64,000 nt of DNA, taken from CAZBJJ01 sp964492245. Lineage in GTDB: Bacteria; Spirochaetota; Spirochaetia; Treponematales; Breznakiellaceae. Of the stretch, positions 17,255 through 24,821 are shown piece after piece. The stretch lies in the NCBI GenBank assembly GCA_964492245.1, contig CAZBJJ010000003.1:1-64000 (forward strand). Direction: 5' to 3'. Every line of letters starts with the position of its first letter. The first letter of the stretch is position 1. The translations under genes and the position numbers were made by a program. The notes under the pieces were generated by a model. It saw nothing but the letters and a program-made list of their open reading frames with translations, had not been told where the DNA came from and made no database searches.

Positions 17255-17725
17255 ATGAAAGATAAACTATTGAAAGTATTTAAAGAGGCCGCTGCTTCGG
17301 TGCTTGCCGAATATGGTTTTGATCAAGTTGATATTTTTGATACAAAACTTAACGACACGCCCCCCGCCTTTGTCTCTATCATAGGCCTAGTGGGACAGGT
17401 AAAGGGCTATTTTATATTACAGCTCTGTGGCAGTGCCACCCTTGCAATGGTAAAGCATATGGAAAATTATTTAGGCCTTGTACCCGGCGATGAAGACCGT
17501 TCCCGCTGGTGTCGCTCTACGGTTGCCGAAATGGCAAACCAAATTGCGGGGACCGCAGTAGTGCAATTGTCCGAAATTGGCATCGACTGTATGATTACTC
17601 CACCCACCAATTTGAGCGGTGAATCTATCGAAGCCAGTATTCCCACCAGCGATTTTACGAAAGAAATTACCATTAAATTACCTTGGGGAATGATTCACAG
17701 TACCTTGGCAATAAAAAATGAATAA
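17255..17725 (+). CDS. cheX: CheX-type CheY-P phosphatase
   Basis: A 156-aa CheX/CheC/FliY-class protein. The diagnostic E-x2-N pair appears in AEMANQIAG (about residues 93-101), supplying the residues that hydrolyse CheY phosphate. In spirochaetes CheX is the phosphatase that resets CheY in chemotaxis. It is a single cistron in this window, starting 6 nt after TATAAT. The next plus-strand gene has its own promoter. Confidence 0.85.
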   Translation: MKDKLLKVFKEAAASVLAEYGFDQVDIFDTKLNDTPPAFVSIIGLVGQVKGYFILQLCGSATLAMVKHMENYLGLVPGDEDRSRWCRSTVAEMANQIAGTAVVQLSEIGIDCMITPPTNLSGESIEASIPTSDFTKEITIKLPWGMIHSTLAIKNE

Positions 17726-17761
17726 AAGCTTACATTTTTCTGTTCATTTTAGCTAAACCTG

Positions 17762-17791
17762 TTGACAATGCATGATTGTCTCAATTATGTT
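17762..17791 (+). promoter_or_regulatory. Promoter with internal inverted repeat for the acidic protein
   Basis: TTGACA (17762-17767), an 18-nt spacer and TATGTT (17786-17791). An inverted repeat GACAAT-N5-ATTGTC (17764-17780) overlaps the -35 and spacer and could be an operator. Confidence 0.5.
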
Positions 17792-17826
17792 TCAAGAGAA
17801 AACACTAGCTTAACATGGAGACTTGT

Positions 17827-18105
17827 ATGGTTCGATATGTGGCCATTGATAGCATAAGGCCTGACCTCTGGGCAGAAAAAGCCCCTACCGGTGTTCTTCA
17901 GTCCCGTTCACGGTTTTCTATGGACGACGGCTTCGAAGACGATTTTGATGATGACGACGATTTCGACGACTTCGACGACGACGATTTCGACGACGACGAT
18001 GATGACGATTTCGACGACGATGGTTTCGACGATTTCGACGACGACGAAGAAGATGACGACTTCGATTACGACGACGACTCTTTAGACGACGATTTCGACG
18101 ATTAA
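17827..18105 (+). CDS. Extremely acidic Asp/Phe-rich small protein
   Basis: A 92-aa protein. The first 35 residues (MVRYVAIDSIRPDLWAEKAP...) are ordinary and the remainder is almost entirely D, F, E and G with recurring DDFDD units. The start at 17827 is chosen because GGAG lies 6 nt upstream; an ATG at 17815 lacks a site. The tail may be intrinsically disordered and could mimic nucleic acid or bind metal or basic proteins; this is speculation. The gene has its own promoter and is convergent with rsfS across a GC-rich repeat. I do not recognise a family. Confidence 0.6.
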   Translation: MVRYVAIDSIRPDLWAEKAPTGVLQSRSRFSMDDGFEDDFDDDDDFDDFDDDDFDDDDDDDFDDDGFDDFDDDEEDDDFDYDDDSLDDDFDD

Positions 18106-18121
18106 TCGCACTCGGCCCTTT

Positions 18122-18191
18122 GGGGGCGCGCCCATTTTATTCAGGTCGCGCCCGCCCTTATTCAGGGCGCGCCCTTATTTAGGGCGCGCCC
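18122..18191. repeat. Four copies of a GGGCGCGCCC palindrome
   Basis: Copies at 18124-18133, 18144-18153 (one mismatch), 18165-18174 and 18182-18191 are separated by TTATTCA-like spacers. The last copy encodes the C-terminal WARP of RsfS. Neighbouring copies can pair into very stable hairpins and may serve as a bidirectional transcription block. Confidence 0.8.
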
Positions 18192-18537
18192 AGAGGCGCT
18201 CCAGTTCGTAGAAGTTCCTCGCTTCGGCGCTCATCAGGTGCACCACAATACTGCCTAAATCTACCAGCATCCATGTATCCTCGGCACTGGTTTTTTTCCC
18301 GCTATTGCGTATCTCATAGCCCTTGGCGCGGGCATATTCGCACACATATTTATGAATTGCCGTCCGATGCGTGTTGCTCGTTACCGTGGCAATGATAAAA
18401 TAATCTGCCCAGGACGAAAGCCCCCGCAAATCTAATAAACTTACATCAATGCCTCGGTGTTCTTTGGCCAGCTCCACAATAGCTTGGGCCACTTCCCATT
18501 CACTGTCTCGGTTTTCCTTACTGTACATATCTGCCAT
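18175..18537 (-). CDS. rsfS: Ribosomal silencing factor RsfS (Iojap family)
   Basis: A 120-aa protein with the family core DVSLLDLRGLSSWADYFIIATVTSNTH split by ordinary residues, and DTWMLVDLGSIVVHLM. RsfS binds L14 on the 50S subunit and blocks subunit joining under starvation. AAAGGA precedes the ATG. It overlaps the end of the LCP gene by 20 nt and ends the obgE-nadD operon, matching the common nadD-rsfS synteny. Its last codons fall in the GGGCGCGCCC repeat. Confidence 0.93.
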   Translation of the reverse strand: MADMYSKENRDSEWEVAQAIVELAKEHRGIDVSLLDLRGLSSWADYFIIATVTSNTHRTAIHKYVCEYARAKGYEIRNSGKKTSAEDTWMLVDLGSIVVHLMSAEARNFYELERLWARPK

Positions 18538-19711
18538 TAAAATCCTTTCCTAAAATAAGGGTAAAGTCGGTGCCCTCGTCCAATAAAAACGAAGTGCTAA
18601 GCTCTCTTTTTTCCACTCTGATATTTTTGCAGCGAATGACGTTTGCAAAAAGACTTACCGCGTCCTCGTTGCCCATGTGGTCTATAATAAGTGTTCTATC
18701 GTAATCGTTGTTTTCGGCATTGCCAACGGCCGAGGTATCGTAGCCAAAGCCCTGCAGAAGGTTTGCCGCACGCCTAGCTAGGCCATTTGTTGCCGTCCCA
18801 TTGAGTACGGTTACCGTTTGTACCCGCTCCAGCACCCCACCTTCGCCCTGTTGGCTTAGAGAGGCCAAGGCCTGTTTTACAATGTCTTTTATTAAAGCGC
18901 CATCCCAAAAGGGAAAGAGCATAAGCACGTCGGAGACCATACGGTAGTTTCCTCCAACGCGCTGTGGGTTCAATCTATCGGTATCGATGCGCGAAATTAC
19001 TGTAAGCAATTCTATAAGTGTGCTAGATTTAATATTTTTATCCATCAATGAAAGAAAATAAGATCGCACCCCGGGAGAAAGTAAATACTCATTTTTTTCG
19101 GAAATTTCTTTTAATAGGGCCACCATAATGCGCTGGCGGCGGGAATGGAGGAAGGACTCATCCTCGATATCAGTCTTATACAAAAGCAGGTCCAGGGCCT
19201 TTTGGCCATCCAACCTTACCGAACCTGGGGGAATAAGGGTAATTTTTTCCCCATCAATTTCGGAGATTCCCTCGGGCACAAAGACCTCTATGCCCTGCAG
19301 CAGGTCTACTAACTGAATAAAATGTTCGCCACTTATTATAATGCTAAAGGGAATATCTACCGAAAGAATTTGGGCGACCTCTGTCGTAAAGGGCTGAATA
19401 TTTTTGCGCGAATAAATGCTGTCTATGCGGTCCATCCGCTTAACCGAGGGCAAAATTTGGCCAATTTCCCCTGGCACATCGAAGAAGGCTGCCCTTCTGG
19501 TCTGCGGGTAGTACATGAGCACAAAACTGGTTACTGGCCGGTCCTCATTTTCTATCACAATTAAGGTATTTAAAATTTTATCGCCCGAGAGCGCTTCTTC
19601 CAGGGGGTTTTCCTTTGCAAAGAGAAAAAAACTTACCAGCCCCCCGGCACACAATAAAATAATGCATATTAAAAGCAGTAAACTGGCATCCGATTTACCT
19701 GTTGATTTCAT
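18518..19711 (-). CDS. LytR-CpsA-Psr (LCP) family protein with LytR_C domain
   Basis: A 397-aa protein with one N-terminal membrane anchor (about residues 11-32), then an extracytoplasmic LCP domain (LMYYPQTRRAAFFDVPGEIG, and a region with SRKNIQPF and LLQGIEVFVPEGI), ending in a LytR_C-like domain (VTVLNGTATNGLARRAANLL). LCP enzymes typically transfer polymers onto cell-wall glycans. ATG at 19711 is preferred over TTG at 19726. It overlaps nadD by 17 nt. Confidence 0.82.
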   Translation of the reverse strand: MKSTGKSDASLLLLICIILLCAGGLVSFFLFAKENPLEEALSGDKILNTLIVIENEDRPVTSFVLMYYPQTRRAAFFDVPGEIGQILPSVKRMDRIDSIYSRKNIQPFTTEVAQILSVDIPFSIIISGEHFIQLVDLLQGIEVFVPEGISEIDGEKITLIPPGSVRLDGQKALDLLLYKTDIEDESFLHSRRQRIMVALLKEISEKNEYLLSPGVRSYFLSLMDKNIKSSTLIELLTVISRIDTDRLNPQRVGGNYRMVSDVLMLFPFWDGALIKDIVKQALASLSQQGEGGVLERVQTVTVLNGTATNGLARRAANLLQGFGYDTSAVGNAENNDYDRTLIIDHMGNEDAVSLFANVIRCKNIRVEKRELSTSFLLDEGTDFTLILGKDFNGRYVQ

Positions 19712-20867
19712 AGGCCTCCTCGTCAAAAGACTTTAATAACTCAAGGGTATCGCGGTGTATTAGCTCCCCCTTCTGCTGCAGATATCCGGCCGTTTTGCGC
19801 ACCACAAGGCGAAAGAGTTCTTCCGGCCCAAGGCTCCAAGACTGGGCACGTAGGTGGGGGTCCACCGAGCTGCGCAGGAACTCCAATTTGTCGGCAATAT
19901 ATACGAGCCTTGCAAGCGGGCACATAGCTAGGCGACCAAAGGTATGATAGCGCACCGCATCGAGGATATCGCTATCTTGAATGTCCCAATGCTTTTTAAG
20001 ATAGGCCGCTCCAGCCTGGCCGTGCAATAGCCGGGGAGTTTTTAAATCCTCCTCGGCAAAACTGTCTTTTTCCTCTTTTAAGAGTTCTTTTATGGCCTCG
20101 GGCGAAAACTCTTTTGCAATATCATGAACGAGCCCGGCATACCAGGCCCTGTCCGCCCCTTCTCCAAAGCGTGGGGCAAGGAGGCGGGCGTACTCGGCAA
20201 CACTTCTACTGTGGACTAGGCGTTTTTCGCTTATCAGTTTTTCAAGTTTTAATTCTGGTCCGGCAGCTGTTCTGTCCCCCATATTCGGGGCATCAGAATA
20301 GCCATAGAGCTGATTTTTGGCAATATAATGCGCCACGGTCTGGCTCAGCCCATCCTGCCATGGCTGTGCGCCGGCAATAAGGGCCCTAATTTCTTGCGAG
20401 CTTATGCTCAGCTCTTGGCTTTCTATGGGCGTATAGGAAAAGGGAAGTGAGGGAGTCTGATGGCCTCCCCGCCGGCAGAGGAGGATGTCTGTTTTTTTTA
20501 ATAGCTCGTCCGATCGGGCCCAATGGGGAATATCGGCGGCGGCATCTGGCCCCACAACGAGGGCTATTTTTTCGGTGGGCTGGTAGCGCCGGTATATTTC
20601 TTCAACACTGTCGATTGTCCTAGAGGCTCCCTGCCGCCGAATTTCTAAGGGATCCACCAAGAGGCCCGCCCTGCCCATAATTGCCCGCTGCGCCATAGCA
20701 AGGCGGTCGCTATCGCTTGCATAGGGAGCATGACTTTTAAATGGATTTTTGGCTGCGGGGACGAGGACCAAAAGGTCCAACTTCCCCTGTGTTAGCGCGT
20801 CCTGGGCAATTGCCACATGGCCCCGATGAATTGGATCGAAGGTGCCACCAAATATCCCCATCCTCAT
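19695..20867 (-). CDS. nadD: Fused NadD nicotinate-nucleotide adenylyltransferase and YqeK-like HD hydrolase
   Basis: A 390-aa two-domain protein. Residues 1-190 are NadD: GGTFDPIHRGH (8-17) binds ATP and ISSQEIR (155-161) is the second signature; it makes deamido-NAD. Residues about 205-390 form an HD domain with the expected ligands His219, His248-Asp249, His282, His308 and Asp326, matching YqeK, a family hydrolysing Ap4A. Many bacteria encode these as adjacent genes; here they are one chain. It overlaps obgE by 4 nt (ATGA) and the LCP gene by 17 nt. Confidence 0.92.
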   Translation of the reverse strand: MRMGIFGGTFDPIHRGHVAIAQDALTQGKLDLLVLVPAAKNPFKSHAPYASDSDRLAMAQRAIMGRAGLLVDPLEIRRQGASRTIDSVEEIYRRYQPTEKIALVVGPDAAADIPHWARSDELLKKTDILLCRRGGHQTPSLPFSYTPIESQELSISSQEIRALIAGAQPWQDGLSQTVAHYIAKNQLYGYSDAPNMGDRTAAGPELKLEKLISEKRLVHSRSVAEYARLLAPRFGEGADRAWYAGLVHDIAKEFSPEAIKELLKEEKDSFAEEDLKTPRLLHGQAGAAYLKKHWDIQDSDILDAVRYHTFGRLAMCPLARLVYIADKLEFLRSSVDPHLRAQSWSLGPEELFRLVVRKTAGYLQQKGELIHRDTLELLKSFDEEAYEINR

Positions 20868-21895
20868 ACGCCGGTAAGGTCCCCTGTCCCGCCATCTGAT
20901 GATGCAGATTCCCCCTGCACGACCATCTGGGCAAAGGCCTGCGAAACCGCCGACAGGCCTTCATCGGTGAACACCGAAATGCCAAATATTTTTTCCTCTG
21001 GAAGTTTTTCTTCGAGCTCTTTTAGGCGTTCGGGGCAGCCCTCGAGGTCCAGCTTGGTACCAATAAGGACATAATCTTTTTCCAGCAGCTCCGGCGAAAA
21101 ACTGGCCAATTCATTTTTTAAAATATCGAAGGCCTCCAGGTAATTTTCCTCGCTTAAATCGATTAAATAGGCCAGCCCACTGGTGCGCGCAATATGTTTT
21201 AAAAAACGCAGCCCCAGTCCCAGCCCCCCACTGGCCCCTTCCAGAATGCCCGGGATATCGGCCAATACAATGTCCCGGTCCCCCAAAGTTAAAACACCCA
21301 GATTGGGAATCTTGGTGGTAAAGGGATAGGGGGCAATTTTGGGGCGGGCATTGGTAAAGCGGTCGAGCAGGCTGGACTTGCCGGCATTGGGAAAGCCCAC
21401 AAAGCCGATATCGGCCATAACCTGAAGCTCTATCTTTAATCGGCGGGCCTCCCCCCTCTTTCCCGGAAGGGCATGGCGGGGGGCCTGCTTTATCGAAGAT
21501 TTGAAATGCGTATTCCCCCAGCCCCCATTGCCACCGACAAGGTAGGTAAAATGGGGCGTGTCGTCTTTAAAATCTTTAATAAGCTCGCCGCTCTCTGCAT
21601 CCTTAATAACGGAGCCCGGTGGCAGGGGGATATAGACATCCTGGCCCTTTGCGCCATTGCGATTCCGCCCCTCCCCATCCCGGCCATTGGCGGCCTTAAA
21701 ATGCTGTCTTTGGCGCAAATGTACTAGGGTACGCAGGTTTCGCTGGACGACAAAAATAACATCGCCCCCCTTGCCACCATCGCCCCCCGAGGGGCCTCCT
21801 AGGGGCACATATTTTTCCCGCCTAAAGGCCACACAGCCATTGCCACCGTTTCCAGATGAAACCTCGATTAAAGCCTCATCCGCAAATCTGTTCAT
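20864..21895 (-). CDS. obgE: Obg family GTPase
   Basis: A 343-aa protein. The glycine-rich Obg fold (residues 1-160, for example GNGGNGCVAFRREKYVPLGGP with further Gly repeats) is followed by a G domain with GFPNAGKSSL, DIPG and the GTKLD motif. It acts in late 50S assembly and stress control. AAGGATG precedes the ATG. It sits below rpmA with an attenuator-like hairpin between them. Confidence 0.95.
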   Translation of the reverse strand: MNRFADEALIEVSSGNGGNGCVAFRREKYVPLGGPSGGDGGKGGDVIFVVQRNLRTLVHLRQRQHFKAANGRDGEGRNRNGAKGQDVYIPLPPGSVIKDAESGELIKDFKDDTPHFTYLVGGNGGWGNTHFKSSIKQAPRHALPGKRGEARRLKIELQVMADIGFVGFPNAGKSSLLDRFTNARPKIAPYPFTTKIPNLGVLTLGDRDIVLADIPGILEGASGGLGLGLRFLKHIARTSGLAYLIDLSEENYLEAFDILKNELASFSPELLEKDYVLIGTKLDLEGCPERLKELEEKLPEEKIFGISVFTDEGLSAVSQAFAQMVVQGESASSDGGTGDLTGV

Positions 21896-21910
21896 AAAAC
21901 ATCCTTAAAC

Positions 21911-21938
21911 AAAAATGGCACGCCAATAGGCGCGCCAT
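21911..21938 (-). terminator. Hairpin with T-run between rpmA and obgE
   Basis: On the minus strand ATGGCGCGCC, TATT, GGCGTGCCAT (one mismatch) then TTTTGTTT, immediately before the obgE ribosome-binding site. It may lower obgE expression relative to the ribosomal proteins. Confidence 0.6.
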
Positions 21939-21982
21939 GTTACCACAATAGAATAAAAGCCCAAGGCGGCCTTTATTAACGC

Positions 21983-22243
21983 TTAGGCCTCGTTCTGTAA
22001 GCTTACCGTGGCAAGTTTGCGCCCGCGCCGGCTGGTAAAGCCCACATTGCCATCAACTAGGGCAAATAGGGTGTAGTCGGAGCCACAGCCCACATTGGGC
22101 CCGGGGTGAATGCTCGTGCCGCGCTGGCGCACGATAATAGAGCCTGCATGCACAAATTGCCCGGCCGATGCCTTTAAACCAAGATATTTAGGGTTTGAAT
22201 CGCGGCCATTTTTAGAACCGCTTCCACCTTTTTTACGTGCCAT
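21983..22243 (-). CDS. rpmA: 50S ribosomal protein L27
   Basis: An 86-aa L27 beginning MARKKGGSGSKNGRDSNPKY, with the conserved QRGTSIHPGPNVGCGSDYTL. The N-terminus reaches the peptidyl-transferase centre. GGAGG precedes the ATG. Unlike Firmicutes L27 it has no cleavable N-terminal extension, although a Prp protease gene is next door. Confidence 0.97.
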   Translation of the reverse strand: MARKKGGSGSKNGRDSNPKYLGLKASAGQFVHAGSIIVRQRGTSIHPGPNVGCGSDYTLFALVDGNVGFTSRRGRKLATVSLQNEA

Positions 22244-22254
22244 ATAATCCTCCG

Positions 22255-22581
22255 CTATGAACGTATTTTCAAACTAAGGGCCTTGGGGAATTCCTCTGCC
22301 AAAGAGGCATAGCCCTCTTTTAAAAAGCTTCCCACCGTGCGCAGGGCCTGTTCGCCCTGTTCTGCAGCCCGAATCTCCATCGTAAACCGGCCCCGCTCGG
22401 GGGCATCGGCCTGAACTTTTAGTCCCGCCTCTTTTACCAAGACCTTTAGGGCTGTCCGCGCAAGTATCGTTGCCGCAGCACAGACAATGTCCTGCCCCAA
22501 TGGCCCTGTATTGGCATGCCCCTGAATTTCGCAGGCTCTTAAAAGACCCTGGCTACTGTATTCAAGGCAAACCTGTACCAC
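22255..22581 (-). CDS. prp: Prp (YsxB) family cysteine protease
   Basis: A 108-aa protein with the catalytic dyad His22 (IQGHANTG) and Cys34 (GQDIVCAAAT) in the standard spacing. In Staphylococcus, Prp removes an N-terminal extension from L27. The rplU-prp-rpmA order is the standard arrangement. Its L27 neighbour here lacks the extension, so the substrate is unclear. Confidence 0.9.
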   Translation of the reverse strand: MVQVCLEYSSQGLLRACEIQGHANTGPLGQDIVCAAATILARTALKVLVKEAGLKVQADAPERGRFTMEIRAAEQGEQALRTVGSFLKEGYASLAEEFPKALSLKIRS

Positions 22582-22588
22582 TTGTCAG

Positions 22589-22900
22589 TTAAGCCCCGAC
22601 AATTTCTTCTATTCTGATATACGAATACTGCTGGCGATGCCCACGCAGGCGTCGGTAATCTTTTTTGGGCTTATATTTAAAAACAAGGATTTTTTTATCT
22701 CGGCCCTGTTTTTCCAAGACCGCACTTACCTTTGCACCCTTAACATAGGGTGTTCCCACCAAGACCTTTTCGCCGCTTACCAAAAGCACATTGTCGATAT
22801 CAATTTTTGTGCCTTCTTCGGCATCAATTTTATCAACCTTAATTAAGGCACCTTTTTCTGCCTTATATTGCTTCCCCTTAAACTCTACCAGTGCATACAT
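22589..22900 (-). CDS. rplU: 50S ribosomal protein L21
   Basis: A 103-aa L21 (MYALVEFKGKQYKAEKGALI; KYKPKKDYRRLRGHRQQYSY). It is the first gene of the rplU-prp-rpmA-obgE-nadD-LCP-rsfS operon. GAGGAAGC precedes the ATG, and a TTGACC/TATAAA promoter lies about 50 nt upstream. Confidence 0.97.
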   Translation of the reverse strand: MYALVEFKGKQYKAEKGALIKVDKIDAEEGTKIDIDNVLLVSGEKVLVGTPYVKGAKVSAVLEKQGRDKKILVFKYKPKKDYRRLRGHRQQYSYIRIEEIVGA

Positions 22901-22950
22901 AATTTAGCTTCCTCTATAATAATTGGCATTAAAAACTCTTTATTCCCCAT

Positions 22951-22980
22951 TTTATACACCGCAAGAGCGCTCAGGGTCAA
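22951..22980 (-). promoter_or_regulatory. Promoter of the rplU operon
   Basis: On the minus strand, TTGACC (22975-22980), an 18-nt spacer and TATAAA (22951-22956). The leader is about 45 nt. Confidence 0.7.
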
Positions 22981-23018
22981 GTAGGGAATTAAATTGAGGG
23001 GCCAAAAACAGGCCGCAG

Positions 23019-23054
23019 CCCCACCTACCGCTTCACCTACCGCCCCCTCTACCG
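23019..23054 (-). repeat. 12-bp tandem repeat just 3' of argS
   Basis: Three 12-bp units sharing GCGGTAGGT on the minus strand, directly after the argS TAG. The frame after the stop stays open and would read GAVE/GAVG/EAVG. Confidence 0.75.
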
Positions 23055-23064
23055 CCCCATCAGC

Positions 23065-24804
23065 CTACATAGCCTTTAATACGGGTATGCAGATTAACTG
23101 CAGGGCATCCTCTAACAGGGCAAGGACCTTCTTTACCAGAACAAGTCGGGCATTGCGCAGGGCTTTATCGCCAGCCGATAAAATGGGGCAATCGTGATAA
23201 AAGCGGCTAAAGGCCTTGGAAAAATCGTATATCCAAGCGGTTAAAATTGAAGGATCCATGCGCTGAGCACAGTGGGCCAGCACCTCGCCATATTGGCTGG
23301 CAAGCTTTGCCAGGGCCCATTCGGCATCGTCCTGCAAAAGCCCTGGCTGCAGCTCCTCTTCTTTTATGCCCTGGGCTTGGGCCTTTGCCAGCATCGAATA
23401 TATGCGGGCAAGCATATACTGCAAATAGGGGCCGGTATTGCCATTAAAAGACAGCGATTCTTTGGGATTAAAGACCATATCCTTTTGGGCAGATACCTGC
23501 AAAAGATAATAATGCAGGGCCCCCAAGGCCACCGCCTCGGCAATTTCTGCGGGTTTTTCAAGGCTCTCTTCCCGTTCCCGCTGTCGAATTTCCTCTAAGG
23601 CTAGGTCGCGCAGGCTGTCTAAAAGATCGTCAGCATCCACAACAGTGCCCTCGCGGCTTTTCATGCGGCCATCGGGCAGGTTTACCATGCCATAGGAAAG
23701 ATGATACAGATTGGGGGCCCACGAAAAGCCCAGTTTTTCCAGTATTTTAAAAAGCACCTTAAAATGATACTGCTGTTCAGAGCCCACCACATAGATAAGC
23801 TGGTCAAAGGGCCAGTCCCGATGGCGCGAAATTGCCGTGCCAATATCTTGGGTAATATAAATACTGGTGCCATCCTTTCGCAAAAGCACCTTGGTATCCA
23901 GGGCCTCGTCGGTCAAATCCACCTGAACCGAACCATCTTCGGCCTTAAAGAAGACCCCTTTTTCAAGGCCCTCGAGCACCTCTTCTTTGCCTTCTAAATA
24001 GGTCTTGCTTTCGAAATAATAGGTATCGAAGGAAATACCGGTGCGCCTATAGGTGGCCTGCATACCATCAAATGCCCACTGATTCATTGTCCTCCACAGC
24101 TCGAGGGTCGCCGGATCGCCGGCCTCCCATTTGCGCAAAAGCTCCTGGGCCTGGGCCTCTGCCCTGGGGTCCTCCTTTGCCATTTGATTAAAACGCACAT
24201 AGCAGTCGCCCACAAATTTGTCGCTTTTAACCCCCTCGCTCTCCGGCGTCTTGCCCTGGCAACTTGTCTGCCAGGCCAGCATGGATTTACAGATATGTAC
24301 GCCGCGGTCGTTAATTATACAGACCTTCTGCACCTCTGCCCCACAGGCCTTTAAAATGCGCGCCATGCTTTCGCCCAGAACATTATTGCGCAAATGCCCT
24401 AAATGCAGGGGCTTATTGGTATTGGGGCTGGAGAACTCTATCATTATCCTCCTTCCCCTAAGACTTTCTGGCCGTGGAAGGGATTCAGTATCCACCAAAA
24501 GCGAGGCAAAAACCTCTTTGCGCAAAAGCTTTATATTTATATAGGCCCCTTCTACACATGCCGAACCCGGCAACTGCCTTTCGGACAGGGCCTGGCCAAC
24601 CGCACTGGCAATTTGAGCGGGATTTTTTCTAAAAACCTTAGAAAATGAAAACAGGGGAATGGCAAAATCGCCCAATTCCTCCTTGGGCGGCACCTCGGTA
24701 AATATATCTGCAGCAGAAATACTGGCGGTAATACCCGCTTCTTTGGCCTGTTCCGCTAAAATATCCGCAATTTCTGCCTTCCATCGCTCTTTAAGATTAT
24801 TCAT
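23065..24804 (-). CDS. argS: Arginyl-tRNA synthetase
   Basis: A 579-aa class I synthetase. The HIGH-type motif (FSSPNTNKPLHLGHLRN) and a KMSK-like GRMKSREGT are present, with the C-terminal DALR anticodon-binding domain. The ATG at 24804 is used because GGAG lies 6 nt upstream; one at 24816 would put that site inside the gene. It lies 17 nt after the DUF5312-like gene and is probably cotranscribed with it. Confidence 0.96.
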   Translation of the reverse strand: MNNLKERWKAEIADILAEQAKEAGITASISAADIFTEVPPKEELGDFAIPLFSFSKVFRKNPAQIASAVGQALSERQLPGSACVEGAYINIKLLRKEVFASLLVDTESLPRPESLRGRRIMIEFSSPNTNKPLHLGHLRNNVLGESMARILKACGAEVQKVCIINDRGVHICKSMLAWQTSCQGKTPESEGVKSDKFVGDCYVRFNQMAKEDPRAEAQAQELLRKWEAGDPATLELWRTMNQWAFDGMQATYRRTGISFDTYYFESKTYLEGKEEVLEGLEKGVFFKAEDGSVQVDLTDEALDTKVLLRKDGTSIYITQDIGTAISRHRDWPFDQLIYVVGSEQQYHFKVLFKILEKLGFSWAPNLYHLSYGMVNLPDGRMKSREGTVVDADDLLDSLRDLALEEIRQREREESLEKPAEIAEAVALGALHYYLLQVSAQKDMVFNPKESLSFNGNTGPYLQYMLARIYSMLAKAQAQGIKEEELQPGLLQDDAEWALAKLASQYGEVLAHCAQRMDPSILTAWIYDFSKAFSRFYHDCPILSAGDKALRNARLVLVKKVLALLEDALQLICIPVLKAM

Positions 24805-24821
24805 ATTCAACTCCAATGTAT

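Noticed and set aside
17891..18085. Thr/Ser/Ile-rich ORF in another frame of the acidic gene
   Set aside because: Frame shadow of the GAC/TTC repeat, with no start context.
22901..23064. Read-through of argS into rplU (frame open after the TAG)
   Set aside because: The frame is open across the 12-bp repeat, but the segment holds a good rplU promoter and has no domain; chance openness is more likely.
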